Part shown: positions 1-8,112 of the stretch, piece after piece
Layout of the letters: each line of letters starts with the position of its first letter
How positions within the stretch are numbered: the stretch's first letter is position 1
Origin: Ensifer sp. LC163
GTDB lineage: Bacteria; Pseudomonadota; Alphaproteobacteria; Rhizobiales; Rhizobiaceae
Assembly: GCF_001695855.1 (NCBI RefSeq)
Contig: NZ_MBSS01000007.1
Span: 62,001-126,000, forward strand
Direction: 5' to 3'
DNA: 64,000 bases
Notes under the pieces: model-generated
Databases searched by the model: none
What the model was told of the DNA's origin: nothing
What the model saw: the letters and a program-made list of their open reading frames with translations, nothing else
Made by a program: the position numbers and the translations under genes

Positions 1-958
1 TCTGCGAGAGATAGATCATCGCCACCAGCGAGGCGGGCGCGCCCAGGCACTTGAAGGTGGCAATCACGCTGCGCTTCTGGTCGAGATAGGCGCGCACGGC
101 ATTGGCGACGCCGACGCCGCCGACGATCAGGGCCGTGAGCCCGACGAGCGTCAGGAACTGCGAGAAGCGGGTGATGTTGGCCGTCAACGACGGAGCGGCG
201 TTGGAACTGGTGCGGATCGACCAGCCGGCCGAAGGAAAGCGCGTCTCGGCGTCGCTGCGGGCAGCAGTGACCCGGGTCGGATCGCTCAGCTTCACCTTGT
301 AGCCGTGCTCGACAAGACTTCCCGTCTGCACGAGCCCCGACGCGGCGAGCGCTTCGGCGGAAACCATCAGGCGCGGCGCGAAGCCAAAACCGTCGGAGAG
401 CGCATCCGGTTCGCGCACGATCGTGCCTGAAATCCTGATGCGGGCATTGCCGAGCAGGATTTCGTCGCCGACGGAAATGCCGAGGCGGTCGAGCAGCAGC
501 GGTGCGGCCACCGCACCGAACACGTCGCCCTGCTGCGCCAGCAGACTGCCAAGCGGCTGATCCGGTTGGCTTTCCAGCCGACCATAGAGCGGATAGGCCG
601 CATCGACGGCCTTCAACTCGACGAGCGCCTGGTTCGAGCCATCGGGCAAACGCGCCATCGAGCGCAGTCCGGCCGAAACCGAGACGGGCCCAAGTCCGTC
701 GAGGAACGCACGTTCCTCTGTCGTCGCCACCCGATTGTTGAGCTCGAAGCGGATGTCGCCGGCAAGCAGATCGCGCCCCTGGGACGCGATCGTCGCGGTG
801 ATGGATTGCGACAGCGAGTTGACGCCGGCGATCGCCGCCGTGCCAAGCGCAATGCAGGCGAGGAAGATGTAGAACCCCCTGAGGCCGCCGCGCATTTCGC
901 GCAGCGCCAGCCGCAGGGCGAGCAGAGGACGCAGACGGATCGAGAGGACCTCGCTCAT
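1..958 (-). CDS. FtsX-family ABC transporter permease (YbbP-like), 3' end outside window
   Basis: This is the first ~319 codons of an inner-membrane permease that reads out of the left edge. The start ATG (958) overlaps the stop of the upstream ATPase gene in an ATGA junction, which fixes the start and shows translational coupling. The N-terminus has a short cytoplasmic stretch, a hydrophobic segment around residues 25-45 (GFYIFLACIALGTAAIAGVN), a long soluble extracytoplasmic region with FtsX/MacB-type character, and then a second membrane segment rich in V, G and L. The family (YbbP/LolC-like) works with a LolD-like ATPase, and ybbA-ybbP beside a TesA-type esterase is a recurring arrangement. 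The substrate is unknown; lipid or lipoprotein handling is inference. Confidence 0.82.
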   Translation of the reverse strand, partial: MSEVLSIRLRPLLALRLALREMRGGLRGFYIFLACIALGTAAIAGVNSLSQSITATIASQGRDLLAGDIRFELNNRVATTEERAFLDGLGPVSVSAGLRSMARLPDGSNQALVELKAVDAAYPLYGRLESQPDQPLGSLLAQQGDVFGAVAAPLLLDRLGISVGDEILLGNARIRISGTIVREPDALSDGFGFAPRLMVSAEALAASGLVQTGSLVEHGYKVKLSDPTRVTAARSDAETRFPSAGWSIRTSSNAAPSLTANITRFSQFLTLVGLTALIVGGVGVANAVRAYLDQKRSVIATFKCLGAPASLVAMIYLSQ

Positions 959-1680
959 GCCGATGCCGCTTCCTGGCGCTGCGTTTCGACGGTCGGTTCG
1001 AGCGCGCCGCTGGAGATGATCTCGCCGGAGCGCACCCGCACCTGCCGCGAGCAGCGCGCCGCCAGCGCCGCGTCGTGGGTCACCAGCACGAGTGTCATGC
1101 CCCGGTCACGCTGTTCGGCGAAAAGCAAATCGGCAATCTGTCGTCCCGTCTCGGCGTCGAGATTGCCGGTCGGTTCATCGGCGATCAGCAACTTTGGCGA
1201 CGGCGCGAGCGCACGCGCGATCGCCACGCGCTGCTGCTCGCCGCCGGAAAGCTGGCCCGGATAGTGGCTGAGCCGCTCGCCGAGGCCGACAGCCACGAGC
1301 TCTTTGCGCGCGATCTCGAAGGCGTCGCGGACATTGGCGAGTTCGAGCGGCACGGCGACATTTTCAAGCGCCGTCATGTTGGGGATGAGGTGGAAGGATT
1401 GGAAGACGATGCCAATGTTGCGGCCGCGAAAATCGGCCACGCGGTCCTCGCTCAGCCGATGCAGCGGCGTGCCGTCGATGACGATTTCGCCGCGATCGAG
1501 CCGTTCGAGACCGGCGAGCACCATCAGCAATGTCGACTTGCCCGAACCGGAGGGCCCGACGATGCCGACGGACTCGCCCGCGTCGATTGTCAGACTCATG
1601 CCTTTCAGCACATGCACCGAGGCCGCAGCTTCGCCGAGGGTGAGGTCAGCATTTTTGAGCTCGATGATGGTACTGGCCAA
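955..1680 (-). CDS. ABC transporter ATP-binding protein (YbbA/LolD-like)
   Basis: The 241-residue ATPase partners the FtsX-type permease downstream, with which it overlaps by four bases. It has Walker A GPSGSGKST (residues 42-50), signature LSGGEQQRVAIARAL, Walker B LLIADEP and a switch histidine in LVTHD. The TTG at 1680 was chosen because similarity to LolD-type proteins begins at ASTIIELKNADLTLG. An in-frame ATG at 1749 would add 23 residues rich in Phe and Leu and would collide with the divergent esterase start, so it is less likely. The ribosome site for the TTG is weak, so the exact start is uncertain. Gene order (ATPase, permease, divergent tesA-like gene) matches ybbA-ybbP-tesA loci. 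Confidence 0.85.
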   Translation of the reverse strand: MASTIIELKNADLTLGEAAASVHVLKGMSLTIDAGESVGIVGPSGSGKSTLLMVLAGLERLDRGEIVIDGTPLHRLSEDRVADFRGRNIGIVFQSFHLIPNMTALENVAVPLELANVRDAFEIARKELVAVGLGERLSHYPGQLSGGEQQRVAIARALAPSPKLLIADEPTGNLDAETGRQIADLLFAEQRDRGMTLVLVTHDAALAARCSRQVRVRSGEIISSGALEPTVETQRQEAASA

Positions 1681-1747
1681 GCGAAATAACCCTATATGAA
1701 ACGGAAAGAGAAAAAGAAAACGGCTCCCGCGATTTAGGAACAGACCC

Positions 1748-2389
1748 ATGGCATTAAAAGGTTTTCAACGGTTTTTCTTGGGGCTCGCAATGACAATTGC
1801 GTTATCGGCGATGGCGCGAGCCGAAACGATCAGTCTCGTCGGCTTCGGCGACAGCCTGATGGCGGGTTATCAGCTGCCACCCGAGGATGCCTTCCCGGCT
1901 CGGCTTGAAAAGGCGCTGAAGGAAAAGGGTCTCGACGTCGCGGTGGCGAACGCCGGCGTTTCCGGCGACACCAGCTCCGGCGGCCTTGCGCGCATCGACT
2001 GGTCGATACCCGACGGCACCAAGGGCGTTATCCTCGAGCTCGGCGCCAACGACGCGCTGCGCGGCATTCCGCCGGAAGAAACCCGCAAGAACATCGAAGC
2101 GATGATTGCGCGCCTCAAGGGGCGCGGCATCGCCGTGCTGCTCGCCGGCATGATGGCTCCGCCGAACATGGGCGCCGACTATGCGGCCCGGTTCAATCCG
2201 ATCTATCCGGAGCTCGCCCAGAAATATGGGCTGGAGCTCTACCCCTTCTTCCTCGACGGCGTGGTCACCGACGCGGCGCTGAAGCTCGAGGACGGCATGC
2301 ACCCGAACGGCAACGGCGTCGGCACGATGGTCGAAAAGGCGTTGCCCGTGGTCGAGCGTTTCATTGCAACATTGGCAAAGGCGGAGTGA
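1748..2389 (+). CDS. tesA: secreted SGNH-family esterase/thioesterase (TesA-like arylesterase)
   Basis: A 213-residue periplasmic hydrolase. Residues 1-25 form a signal peptide ending AMARA. The four SGNH blocks are present: nucleophile Ser36 in GFGDSL, Gly73 in GVSGDTSSGG, Asn101 in GANDALRG, and the Asp172/His175 pair in EDGMHPNG. The family hydrolyses acyl-CoA thioesters, lysophospholipids and aryl esters, and the physiological substrate is often unclear. The gene is divergent from the YbbA/YbbP-like ABC genes. Its ATG lies in a palindromic CCATGG, which also creates an opposite-strand ATG that is probably not used. The family call is strong; the symbol is by similarity only. Confidence 0.88.
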   Translation: MALKGFQRFFLGLAMTIALSAMARAETISLVGFGDSLMAGYQLPPEDAFPARLEKALKEKGLDVAVANAGVSGDTSSGGLARIDWSIPDGTKGVILELGANDALRGIPPEETRKNIEAMIARLKGRGIAVLLAGMMAPPNMGADYAARFNPIYPELAQKYGLELYPFFLDGVVTDAALKLEDGMHPNGNGVGTMVEKALPVVERFIATLAKAE

Positions 2390-2503
2390 ACAAATCATCC
2401 ACAGTTAAGAGAGTGTTAATATTCGCAAGCGTCAAATAGTAGTTGCCTGCAGACTCGATGCGTGATTCGCTGAGACATCTGCAAGAGATTCGGGGAGCTC
2501 GCC

Positions 2504-3094
2504 ATGCCGAGACTATTCACCGCCCTCGAAATTCCGCGCAATGTTGCGATGAGTCTTTCATTGCTGCGCGGAGGTCTTCCCGGAGCTCGCTGGATCGATG
2601 TGGAGAACTACCACATCACCTTGCGCTTCATTGGTGACGTCGACTGGCGCACCGCAGACGAGATCATCGACAAGCTTGACCGGATCGAAAGACCGGAGTT
2701 CCAGCTGCAGCTGACCGGCACCGGCGCCTTCGGCTCGAAGAAACCGCATTCGGTCTGGGCCGGGGTCAGCAACCATCCGGAAATGTACGCGCTGCAGGCC
2801 GAAATCGAACGTATCTGCCAGAGGCTGGGGCTGCCGGCGGATCCACGTAAGTTTACGCCCCATGTCACGCTTGCAAGATTGCGCTCCAGCCGCGTCGAGG
2901 ATGTCGTCGAGTATCTCTCCGGTCGCGGCAACTTCATGGCATCGCTCTTCACGGTGTCACGCTTCGTGTTGCTGTCGTCGCGCGATTCCGTCGGCGGTGG
3001 CCCTTACCTCACCGAAGAGGTATTCCCGCTTCACGAAGCCCGCTCTTCGAGCCTTTCGAGCAACGACGAACATCCGGCTTCCAACATCTGGTAG
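2504..3094 (+). CDS. thpR: RNA 2',3'-cyclic phosphodiesterase
   Basis: A 196-residue member of the 2H phosphoesterase superfamily (ThpR/LigT). The two defining H-x-T motifs are visible: His37-Ile-Thr39 (YHITLRF) and His120-Val-Thr122 (PHVTLAR). The family opens 2',3'-cyclic phosphate ends of RNA to 2'-phosphates; a 2'-5' RNA ligase activity is also reported in vitro. The length is normal. The last 64 bases overlap, tail to tail, the 3' end of the low-molecular-weight phosphatase gene on the other strand. The unit is single-gene, with a GGGGAG ribosome site upstream of the ATG. Confidence 0.88.
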   Translation: MPRLFTALEIPRNVAMSLSLLRGGLPGARWIDVENYHITLRFIGDVDWRTADEIIDKLDRIERPEFQLQLTGTGAFGSKKPHSVWAGVSNHPEMYALQAEIERICQRLGLPADPRKFTPHVTLARLRSSRVEDVVEYLSGRGNFMASLFTVSRFVLLSSRDSVGGGPYLTEEVFPLHEARSSSLSSNDEHPASNIW

Positions 3095-3507
3095 AGGCGC
3101 TCGAACGCTTCGGGTCCGTCATAATAGGGATCAGGCACATCCTGGTCCCGACCCGAGGCGTAGCGCAGGAACAGACCTATCCTGCCTTCAAGACCGGTCG
3201 GCGCGAGCTGGCGAAGGGTCCTGACGTTCTCCCCGTCCATGCCGAGGATCAGGTCGAAGGCCTCGAAGTCAGGCTTGCCGACCTTGCGCCCTCGGAGCGC
3301 TGAAATGTCGATGCCATGCCGGCGCGCCACCTCGATCGACCGCAGATCGGGAGGATCGCCGATGTGCCATGCACCCGTACCGGCCGAATCGACTGTGATC
3401 AGCGACGCCAACCCTCTTCGGGCCGCAAGCTCGCGCAACACGCCTTCGGCAAGCGGTGATCGGCAGATGTTGCCGAGACAAACAAAAAGAAATCGGGCCG
3501 GTTTCAT
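3031..3507 (-). CDS. low molecular weight phosphotyrosine protein phosphatase family protein
   Basis: A 158-residue cytoplasmic phosphatase. The P-loop VCLGNICRS supplies nucleophile Cys10 and Arg16, and the general acid Asp126 lies in the DPYYDG motif, so the active site is complete. Family members dephosphorylate protein tyrosine and, in Gram-negative bacteria, often act on BY-kinases of exopolysaccharide synthesis; no kinase gene is adjacent. The start at 3507 places the P-loop at the usual position. An alternative ATG at 3516 adds three residues (MDS), and much longer upstream extensions have no family support. Neither candidate has a clear ribosome site. The 3' end overlaps thpR by 64 bp in convergent orientation. 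Confidence 0.88.
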   Translation of the reverse strand: MKPARFLFVCLGNICRSPLAEGVLRELAARRGLASLITVDSAGTGAWHIGDPPDLRSIEVARRHGIDISALRGRKVGKPDFEAFDLILGMDGENVRTLRQLAPTGLEGRIGLFLRYASGRDQDVPDPYYDGPEAFERLYQMLEAGCSSLLERLEERAS

Positions 3508-3592
3508 GCTATCCATTTCAAGGAGATAAAAGGCAGGCCGACATATACGCGGCCATGCGGCCTGGGAACAGGGATCGGGTTGGGAGGAACAG

Positions 3593-3910
3593 ATGAGGGC
3601 GGAGAAACTAGACGAGGCGACAATCGCCGAGCATCTGCACAAGATGGAAGGGTGGGTCCGCGCCGAAGACGGCGCCTCGATCTGGAAGGCCTTTCGTTTC
3701 AAGAATTTCGTCGAGGCTTTCGGCTTCATGACCGAAATGGCGATCGTCGCCGAAAAGCTCGACCATCACCCGGAATGGTTCAACGTCTACAACCGCGTCG
3801 ACGTAACGCTGACAACGCACGACGCCAGCGGCCTCACGGAACTGGACTTCAAGCTGGCCGCCAGAATGGACAAGGCAGCGGCCGGCCGCATGCCGGACCA
3901 TTTGAAATAG
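3593..3910 (+). CDS. pterin-4a-carbinolamine dehydratase
   Basis: A 105-residue protein of the PCD/DCoH family (PhhB-like). The active-site motif EKLDHHPEW followed by N-x-Y-N spans residues 54-67 (His58, His59, Pro60, Trp62), and a second conserved His76 follows in TTHDASGLT. The enzyme dehydrates 4a-hydroxytetrahydropterin formed by aromatic amino acid hydroxylases. No phenylalanine hydroxylase gene is present in this window, so the partner is unknown; stand-alone PCDs are common in alpha-proteobacteria. A GGGAGGAACAG stretch directly before the ATG provides the ribosome site. It is followed 48 bp later by the DUF1232 gene, possibly co-transcribed. Confidence 0.9.
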   Translation: MRAEKLDEATIAEHLHKMEGWVRAEDGASIWKAFRFKNFVEAFGFMTEMAIVAEKLDHHPEWFNVYNRVDVTLTTHDASGLTELDFKLAARMDKAAAGRMPDHLK

Positions 3911-3958
3911 ACCAGGCACTTCCCATATTGTGAGCGTTGCAACATCGGAAACGAGGCG

Positions 3959-4336
3959 ATGGACGACGTAAAGATTGGTGAAATTCTCCTGCCCGGTGAA
4001 GAATCCGAACAGGAGCGCAGGGAAAAGCGCGTCAAGCGGCGCTTCTGGCCGACCTTTCGCCGCGCCGCCCGCCAGATACCGTTCAGCCGGGAACTCGTGG
4101 CCGCCTACTATTGCGCCATCGACCCGAAGACGCCGACGCGCACGCGCGGCATCCTGCTGGCGGCACTTGCCTATTTCGTGCTGCCGATCGACTTCCTTCC
4201 CGATTTTCTCGCCGTCGTCGGTTTTTCCGATGACGTTGCGGTTCTGACCGCCGCTTTTGCCGCCATCAGCGGACAAATCAAGGAAGCCCACTACCTCAAG
4301 GCCGACGAGACACTCGCCGATAATGCCGAGGAATGA
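3959..4336 (+). CDS. YkvA/DUF1232 family small membrane-associated protein
   Basis: A 125-residue protein with a charged N-terminal third (EEESEQERREK-type composition) and a single conserved hydrophobic DUF1232 core at about residues 64-98. It carries the family hallmark YFVLPIDFLPDFLA followed by GFSDDVAVL. DUF1232 proteins (YkvA) are widespread and poorly characterised; a membrane-associated role is inferred from the hydrophobic core. It follows the pterin dehydratase by 48 bp on the same strand. No catalytic residues can be assigned. Confidence 0.8.
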   Translation: MDDVKIGEILLPGEESEQERREKRVKRRFWPTFRRAARQIPFSRELVAAYYCAIDPKTPTRTRGILLAALAYFVLPIDFLPDFLAVVGFSDDVAVLTAAFAAISGQIKEAHYLKADETLADNAEE

Positions 4337-4741
4337 CTGCGGCAAATGCGGCCCGTCCGCATGTCCGCCGTATTCCTGCCCAAAAGTCAAACTCTTGCCC
4401 GAATCTTTGTGGCATAGACATTTCGGAATGACACGCATCGAATCGGCTTTGTCGAGGTGGGTGTCGTTAGGAATGGCTTGGGCAGAAAACGATCCGGAAG
4501 AGCGGTCCGAGGCGCCGTACATTCGACGCCGGAAAAGCGCTCGAAACGGCGCGGACGGAAGATCTACTGATGCCGGCGCGAAGGCCACAAATGCTTCGTT
4601 TCGGGGCTGAAACCAGCGGATTTTGGCCCTCGTTGACGGTTTGGTAACCTGAATTAAGTCACAACAAATGAAATCATGACTACGCGTCGCCCGTCTGACC
4701 TGTTTCGGGTGATCGAAAAGCAAGAAAAGCGGCAGGACCTC
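4337..4741. other. 405-bp gene-poor spacer upstream of the ialB-like gene
   Basis: No convincing conserved gene lies here. The only candidate is a short plus-strand reading frame at 4473-4610 (45 codons, ATG preceded by TTAGGA, strongly basic middle RRRKSAR). It has no recognisable family and I do not call it as a gene. The right end should hold the promoter of the IalB-family gene. No strong hairpin was seen. Confidence 0.5.
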
Positions 4742-5245
4742 ATGTTTGTAAGAAAGATCGCAACCGCAATCGCACTCGTTCTGGCAACCGCCAGCATGGC
4801 TGCCGCCCAGTCTCCGACGCGCATCCAGCAGTTCAACGCCTGGGGCGCCTATTCCTACAATTCCGGCGGCGGCAAGGTATGCTATGTCCTGTCGGTCCCG
4901 AAGGAAAAGAGCCCGGCCGGCGTCGACCACGGCGACATCTTCTTCCTCGTTTCCCAGCGCCCCGGTCAGAACATCAGCTACGAGCCGCAGGCGATGATGG
5001 GCTATCCGCTGCAGGAAAACTCGAAGGTCAACGTCGTCATCGACGGCCGCACCTTCGTGATGTTCACCAAGGGCAACTCCGCCTGGGTCGAGAACGCAGC
5101 CGAAGAGCCTGCGCTCGTTGCGGCGATGAAAAACGGCAAGGCAATGTCGGTCAACGCCAAGTCCCGCAAGGGTACCACGACAACCTACGCCTATTCGCTG
5201 TCCGGCATTTCGGCGGCACTGAAGCAGATCGAAGCCTGCAAGTAA
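4742..5245 (+). CDS. invasion-associated locus B (IalB) family secreted protein
   Basis: A 167-residue exported protein with signal peptide at residues 1-22 (cleavage after SMAAA), then an IalB-type domain. Its features are a WGAYSY start, KVCYVLSVPK, a central G-x-D-I-F-F-L-V-S-Q strand, a GRTFVMFTKG segment and a single C-terminal cysteine in IEACK, so two cysteines remain for a disulfide. IalB proteins are periplasmic or surface proteins first described in Bartonella invasion; in free-living rhizobia the role is unknown. The ATG at 4742 is preferred over an upstream in-frame ATG (4676) because it has AGGA seven bases upstream and starts exactly at the signal peptide. A strong terminator follows. 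Confidence 0.82.
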   Translation: MFVRKIATAIALVLATASMAAAQSPTRIQQFNAWGAYSYNSGGGKVCYVLSVPKEKSPAGVDHGDIFFLVSQRPGQNISYEPQAMMGYPLQENSKVNVVIDGRTFVMFTKGNSAWVENAAEEPALVAAMKNGKAMSVNAKSRKGTTTTYAYSLSGISAALKQIEACK

Positions 5246-5269
5246 GCTTTCGCCTCTGTGGCAAAGTGA

Positions 5270-5297
5270 AGGCCGGCGCCTGACGCCGGCCTTTTTG
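5270..5297 (+). terminator. Rho-independent terminator after the IalB-family gene
   Basis: A 9-bp perfect GC-rich stem (AGGCCGGCG with CGCCGGCCT), 5-nt loop and five T residues, 25 bp after the stop codon. Confidence 0.9.
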
Positions 5298-5478
5298 CAT
5301 TCAGGATTGACCCCTGCGCGTGACTCCCAGCCAAAACAATGCTAAAGCCCCGGCAAATTAAGAGCCCCGCGCCCCAATGGCCGCGCTTGAAGGCTCGACC
5401 GATTTCAATTCGAGCATCAGGACAATCTCCGGACCCCTTCTCCGGACGGGCGTTTTCTGTACGACAGGACACCAGAGC

Positions 5479-6714
5479 ATGGCAGCCACTGAAATCTTGA
5501 ACCGGGTGGATACCGTCAAGGCACCGCAGGCGCGCGTCGCACCGCAGGCCGAGAAGCCTTCGCTGATCGGGCTGCTACGCGAGGACATGGCCAAGGCCCT
5601 GGTCGAAAACGGCGTCCCCGAGCGTCAGGTAAAGATGCGCGTCAGCCAGCTCTGGCACTGGCTCTATGTGCGCGGCGTTTCAGACTTCGACGAGATGCTG
5701 AACGTCTCCAAAGACATGCGCGAGATGCTGAAGCAGCATTTCACCATCGCTCGGCCTGAGATCGTCGAGGAACAGACCTCGGGCGACGGCACCCGCAAGT
5801 GGCTGCTGCGCTTTCCCGCCCGCGGCGCCGGCCGCCCGGTCGAGATCGAAACGGTCTACATTCCCGAGGAAGGCCGCGGCACGCTGTGCATTTCCAGCCA
5901 GGTCGGCTGCACCCTGACCTGTTCCTTCTGTCACACCGGCACGCAGAAGCTGGTGCGCAACCTGACGGCCGAGGAAATCCTGGCGCAGCTGCTCTTGGCG
6001 CGTGACCGGCTCGGCGATTTCCCGGAGCGCGACACGCCCCAGGGCGCGATCGTGCCAGCGGAAGGGCGCAAGATCACCAACATCGTCATGATGGGCATGG
6101 GCGAGCCGCTCTACAATTTCGAAGAGGTCAAGACCGCCCTTTTGATCGCCTCCGACGGCGAGGGTCTGTCGCTCTCCAAGCGCCGCATCACGCTTTCAAC
6201 CTCCGGCATCGTGCCTGAGATCTATCGAACCGGCGACGAGATCGGCGTCATGCTGGCAATCTCGCTGCATGCCGTGCGCGACGATCTGCGCGACATGCTG
6301 GTGCCGATCAACAAGAAGTACCCGCTGAAGGAGCTGATGGACGCCTGCCGCGCCTATCCGGGCCTGTCCAATGCGCGCCGCATCACCTTCGAATACGTCA
6401 TGCTGAAGGACGTCAACGACAGTCTCGAGGACGCCAAGGAACTGGTGAAGCTCCTGAAGGGCGTGCCGGCGAAGATCAACCTCATCCCGTTCAATCCCTG
6501 GCCGGGCACCAACTACCAGTGTTCCGATTGGGAGCAGATCGAGAAGTTTGCCGACTTCATCAACCAGGCCGGCTACGCCTCGCCGATCCGCACGCCGCGC
6601 GGCCGCGACATCCTTGCCGCCTGCGGCCAGCTGAAGTCCGAATCCGAGCGCATGCGCAAGGTCGACCGGCTTGCCTTCGAAGCGATGATGATTGCCAATC
6701 ACGGCGAGGACTGA
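5479..6714 (+). CDS. rlmN: dual-specificity 23S rRNA/tRNA adenine C2-methyltransferase RlmN
   Basis: A 411-residue radical SAM enzyme that methylates C2 of A2503 in 23S rRNA and A37 of some tRNAs. The iron-sulfur motif C-x3-C-x2-C is at Cys144, Cys148, Cys151 ([12 protein letters not shown]). The GMGEPL motif follows. The resolving cysteine Cys382 near the C-terminus (ILAACGQL) is the position that forms the transient methyl-cysteine adduct in the family, so both methylation steps look intact. The start at 5479 matches the family N-terminus; an earlier in-frame ATG at 5377 would add 34 non-conserved residues. The gene is separated from the IalB-like gene by a terminator and is probably its own unit. 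Confidence 0.93.
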   Translation: MAATEILNRVDTVKAPQARVAPQAEKPSLIGLLREDMAKALVENGVPERQVKMRVSQLWHWLYVRGVSDFDEMLNVSKDMREMLKQHFTIARPEIVEEQTSGDGTRKWLLRFPARGAGRPVEIETVYIPEEGRGTLCISSQVGCTLTCSFCHTGTQKLVRNLTAEEILAQLLLARDRLGDFPERDTPQGAIVPAEGRKITNIVMMGMGEPLYNFEEVKTALLIASDGEGLSLSKRRITLSTSGIVPEIYRTGDEIGVMLAISLHAVRDDLRDMLVPINKKYPLKELMDACRAYPGLSNARRITFEYVMLKDVNDSLEDAKELVKLLKGVPAKINLIPFNPWPGTNYQCSDWEQIEKFADFINQAGYASPIRTPRGRDILAACGQLKSESERMRKVDRLAFEAMMIANHGED

Positions 6715-6932
6715 GGCGGCGGCAAGAAACGCGACGCGGCTTCCCGCTCGCGTCTCAAGCTTCATGCATCAAAAGGCGATCATGACGGCCTCGGATTGTG
6801 TCGATCCGCAGCGCTTCAACCGCGGTCATGTCGTGATCGATGAAGAACATTGATGGGTGATGCAGTTCCTATCGATTGATTTCATTGTCCCGGTTTCCTA
6901 AGAAAGCGGGCAATCAATCCAGGAGGACACCC

Positions 6933-7886
6933 ATGCGCTCACTTCTCATCGCCCTTGCCGCCACGGTGGCATTTACCCTGCCTGCACGCGCCGATGAGGT
7001 GACCGTCGCCGTAACCGCGATCGTCGAACACCCGGCTCTCGATGCTGCGCGCGACGGCGTGAAGGACGCGCTGAAAGCGGCCGGCTACAAGGAAGGCGAA
7101 AACCTCAAGTTCCTCTATGAATCGGCCCAGGGTAACCCGGCGACAGCCGCACAGATTGCCCGCCAGTTCGCCGGCGAAGCGCCTGATGTCATCGTTCCGA
7201 TCTCCACCCCGTCGGCCCAGGCCGTCGTTTCCTCGACGCGCGACATTCCCGTGGTCTTCACCGCCGTTTCCGATCCGGTCGGCGCACAGCTGGTCAAGGA
7301 CATGGACAAGCCGGGCGGCAACGTCACCGGTCTTTCCGACATGTCTCCGGTTGCCGAGCACGTCGCGCTGATCAAGGAAATCCTGCCGAACGCCAAGTCG
7401 ATCGGCTACGTCTACAACTCCGGCGAAGCCAACTCCGTATCGCTTTTGGCAGTGCTGAAGGCGGAAGCCGAAAAGGCCGGCCTGACGGTGGTCGAATCCG
7501 CTGCAACGAAGTCGGCCGAAGTTCAGGGTGCTGCCCGCGCACTCGTCGGCCGTGCCGACGCGATCTACGTCCCGACCGACAATACGATCATCTCCGCCCT
7601 CGAAGGTGCCGTTGCCGTGGCTGAGGAAGCCAAGCTGCCGCTGTTCACCGCCGACACGGATTCGGTTGCGCGCGGTTCGCTCGCTGCCCTCGGCTTCAAC
7701 TACTACGACGTCGGCAAGCAGACCGGCGAAGTCGTCGTTCGCATCCTCAAGGGCGAAAACCCGGGTGATATCGCCGTCAAGGTTGCCGCCGGTTCCGACC
7801 TGGTGATCAACAAGAAGGCCGCTGAAAAGATGGGCGTCACCCTTCCGGAAAGCGTCGTCAAGCGCGCCACACGCGTTGTCGAATAA
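6933..7886 (+). CDS. ABC transporter substrate-binding protein (PF04392, TrpX-like)
   Basis: A 317-residue periplasmic binding protein with signal peptide 1-20 (cleavage after ARA) and the typical start DEVTVAVTAIVEHPALD. The type I periplasmic-binding fold of the ABC_sub_bind family is indicated by PTDNTIISALEG and by the NYYDVGKQTG segment near the C-terminus. A perfect AGGAGG seven bases before the ATG at 6933 decides the start over an upstream ATG at 6876. It is the first gene of a three-gene importer (binding protein, permease, ATPase). Relatives in streptococci are called TrpX and linked to tryptophan uptake, but the substrate here cannot be inferred from sequence alone. Confidence 0.88.
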   Translation: MRSLLIALAATVAFTLPARADEVTVAVTAIVEHPALDAARDGVKDALKAAGYKEGENLKFLYESAQGNPATAAQIARQFAGEAPDVIVPISTPSAQAVVSSTRDIPVVFTAVSDPVGAQLVKDMDKPGGNVTGLSDMSPVAEHVALIKEILPNAKSIGYVYNSGEANSVSLLAVLKAEAEKAGLTVVESAATKSAEVQGAARALVGRADAIYVPTDNTIISALEGAVAVAEEAKLPLFTADTDSVARGSLAALGFNYYDVGKQTGEVVVRILKGENPGDIAVKVAAGSDLVINKKAAEKMGVTLPESVVKRATRVVE

Positions 7887-7926
7887 GGCTTTGAGCCTTT
7901 TCAGGTTCAAGTTTGTTGCGTTTTTG

Positions 7927-7951
7927 CCGCCCTCGTTCCATACGAGGGCGG
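7927..7951 (+). terminator. Hairpin between binding-protein and permease genes
   Basis: A perfect 9-bp stem (CCGCCCTCG with CGAGGGCGG), 7-nt loop and weak T tail (TTCGTTATT), 41 bp after the binding-protein stop. It could be a leaky terminator or an mRNA-stabilising hairpin giving more binding protein than membrane components. This reading is inference. Confidence 0.5.
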
Positions 7952-8112
7952 TTCGTTATTGGAGCGTCGCGTTTCCCTTGGGAGCCGCAGGCCCGCTCTG
8001 ACAGTTTGAAGCTGCGCCGACGCCGGATCTCAGGCGTCATGCGCCAACCGGGGATGCCGCGCGGATATAAAAAGTTTAAGGCGCGCGGCAGGACAAAAAG
8101 AGGGTCGGGGGT

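Noticed and set aside
1681-1749. Upstream ATG start (1749) for the YbbA-like ATPase
   Set aside because: It would share the palindromic CCATGG with the tesA start, lacks a ribosome site and adds an unconserved Phe/Leu-rich stretch; TTG 1680 fits the family better.
6780-6863. Short frame (MTASDCVDPQRFNRGH...) between rlmN and the ABC binding-protein gene
   Set aside because: Only 23 codons, no clear ribosome site, no recognised family; too little to call.
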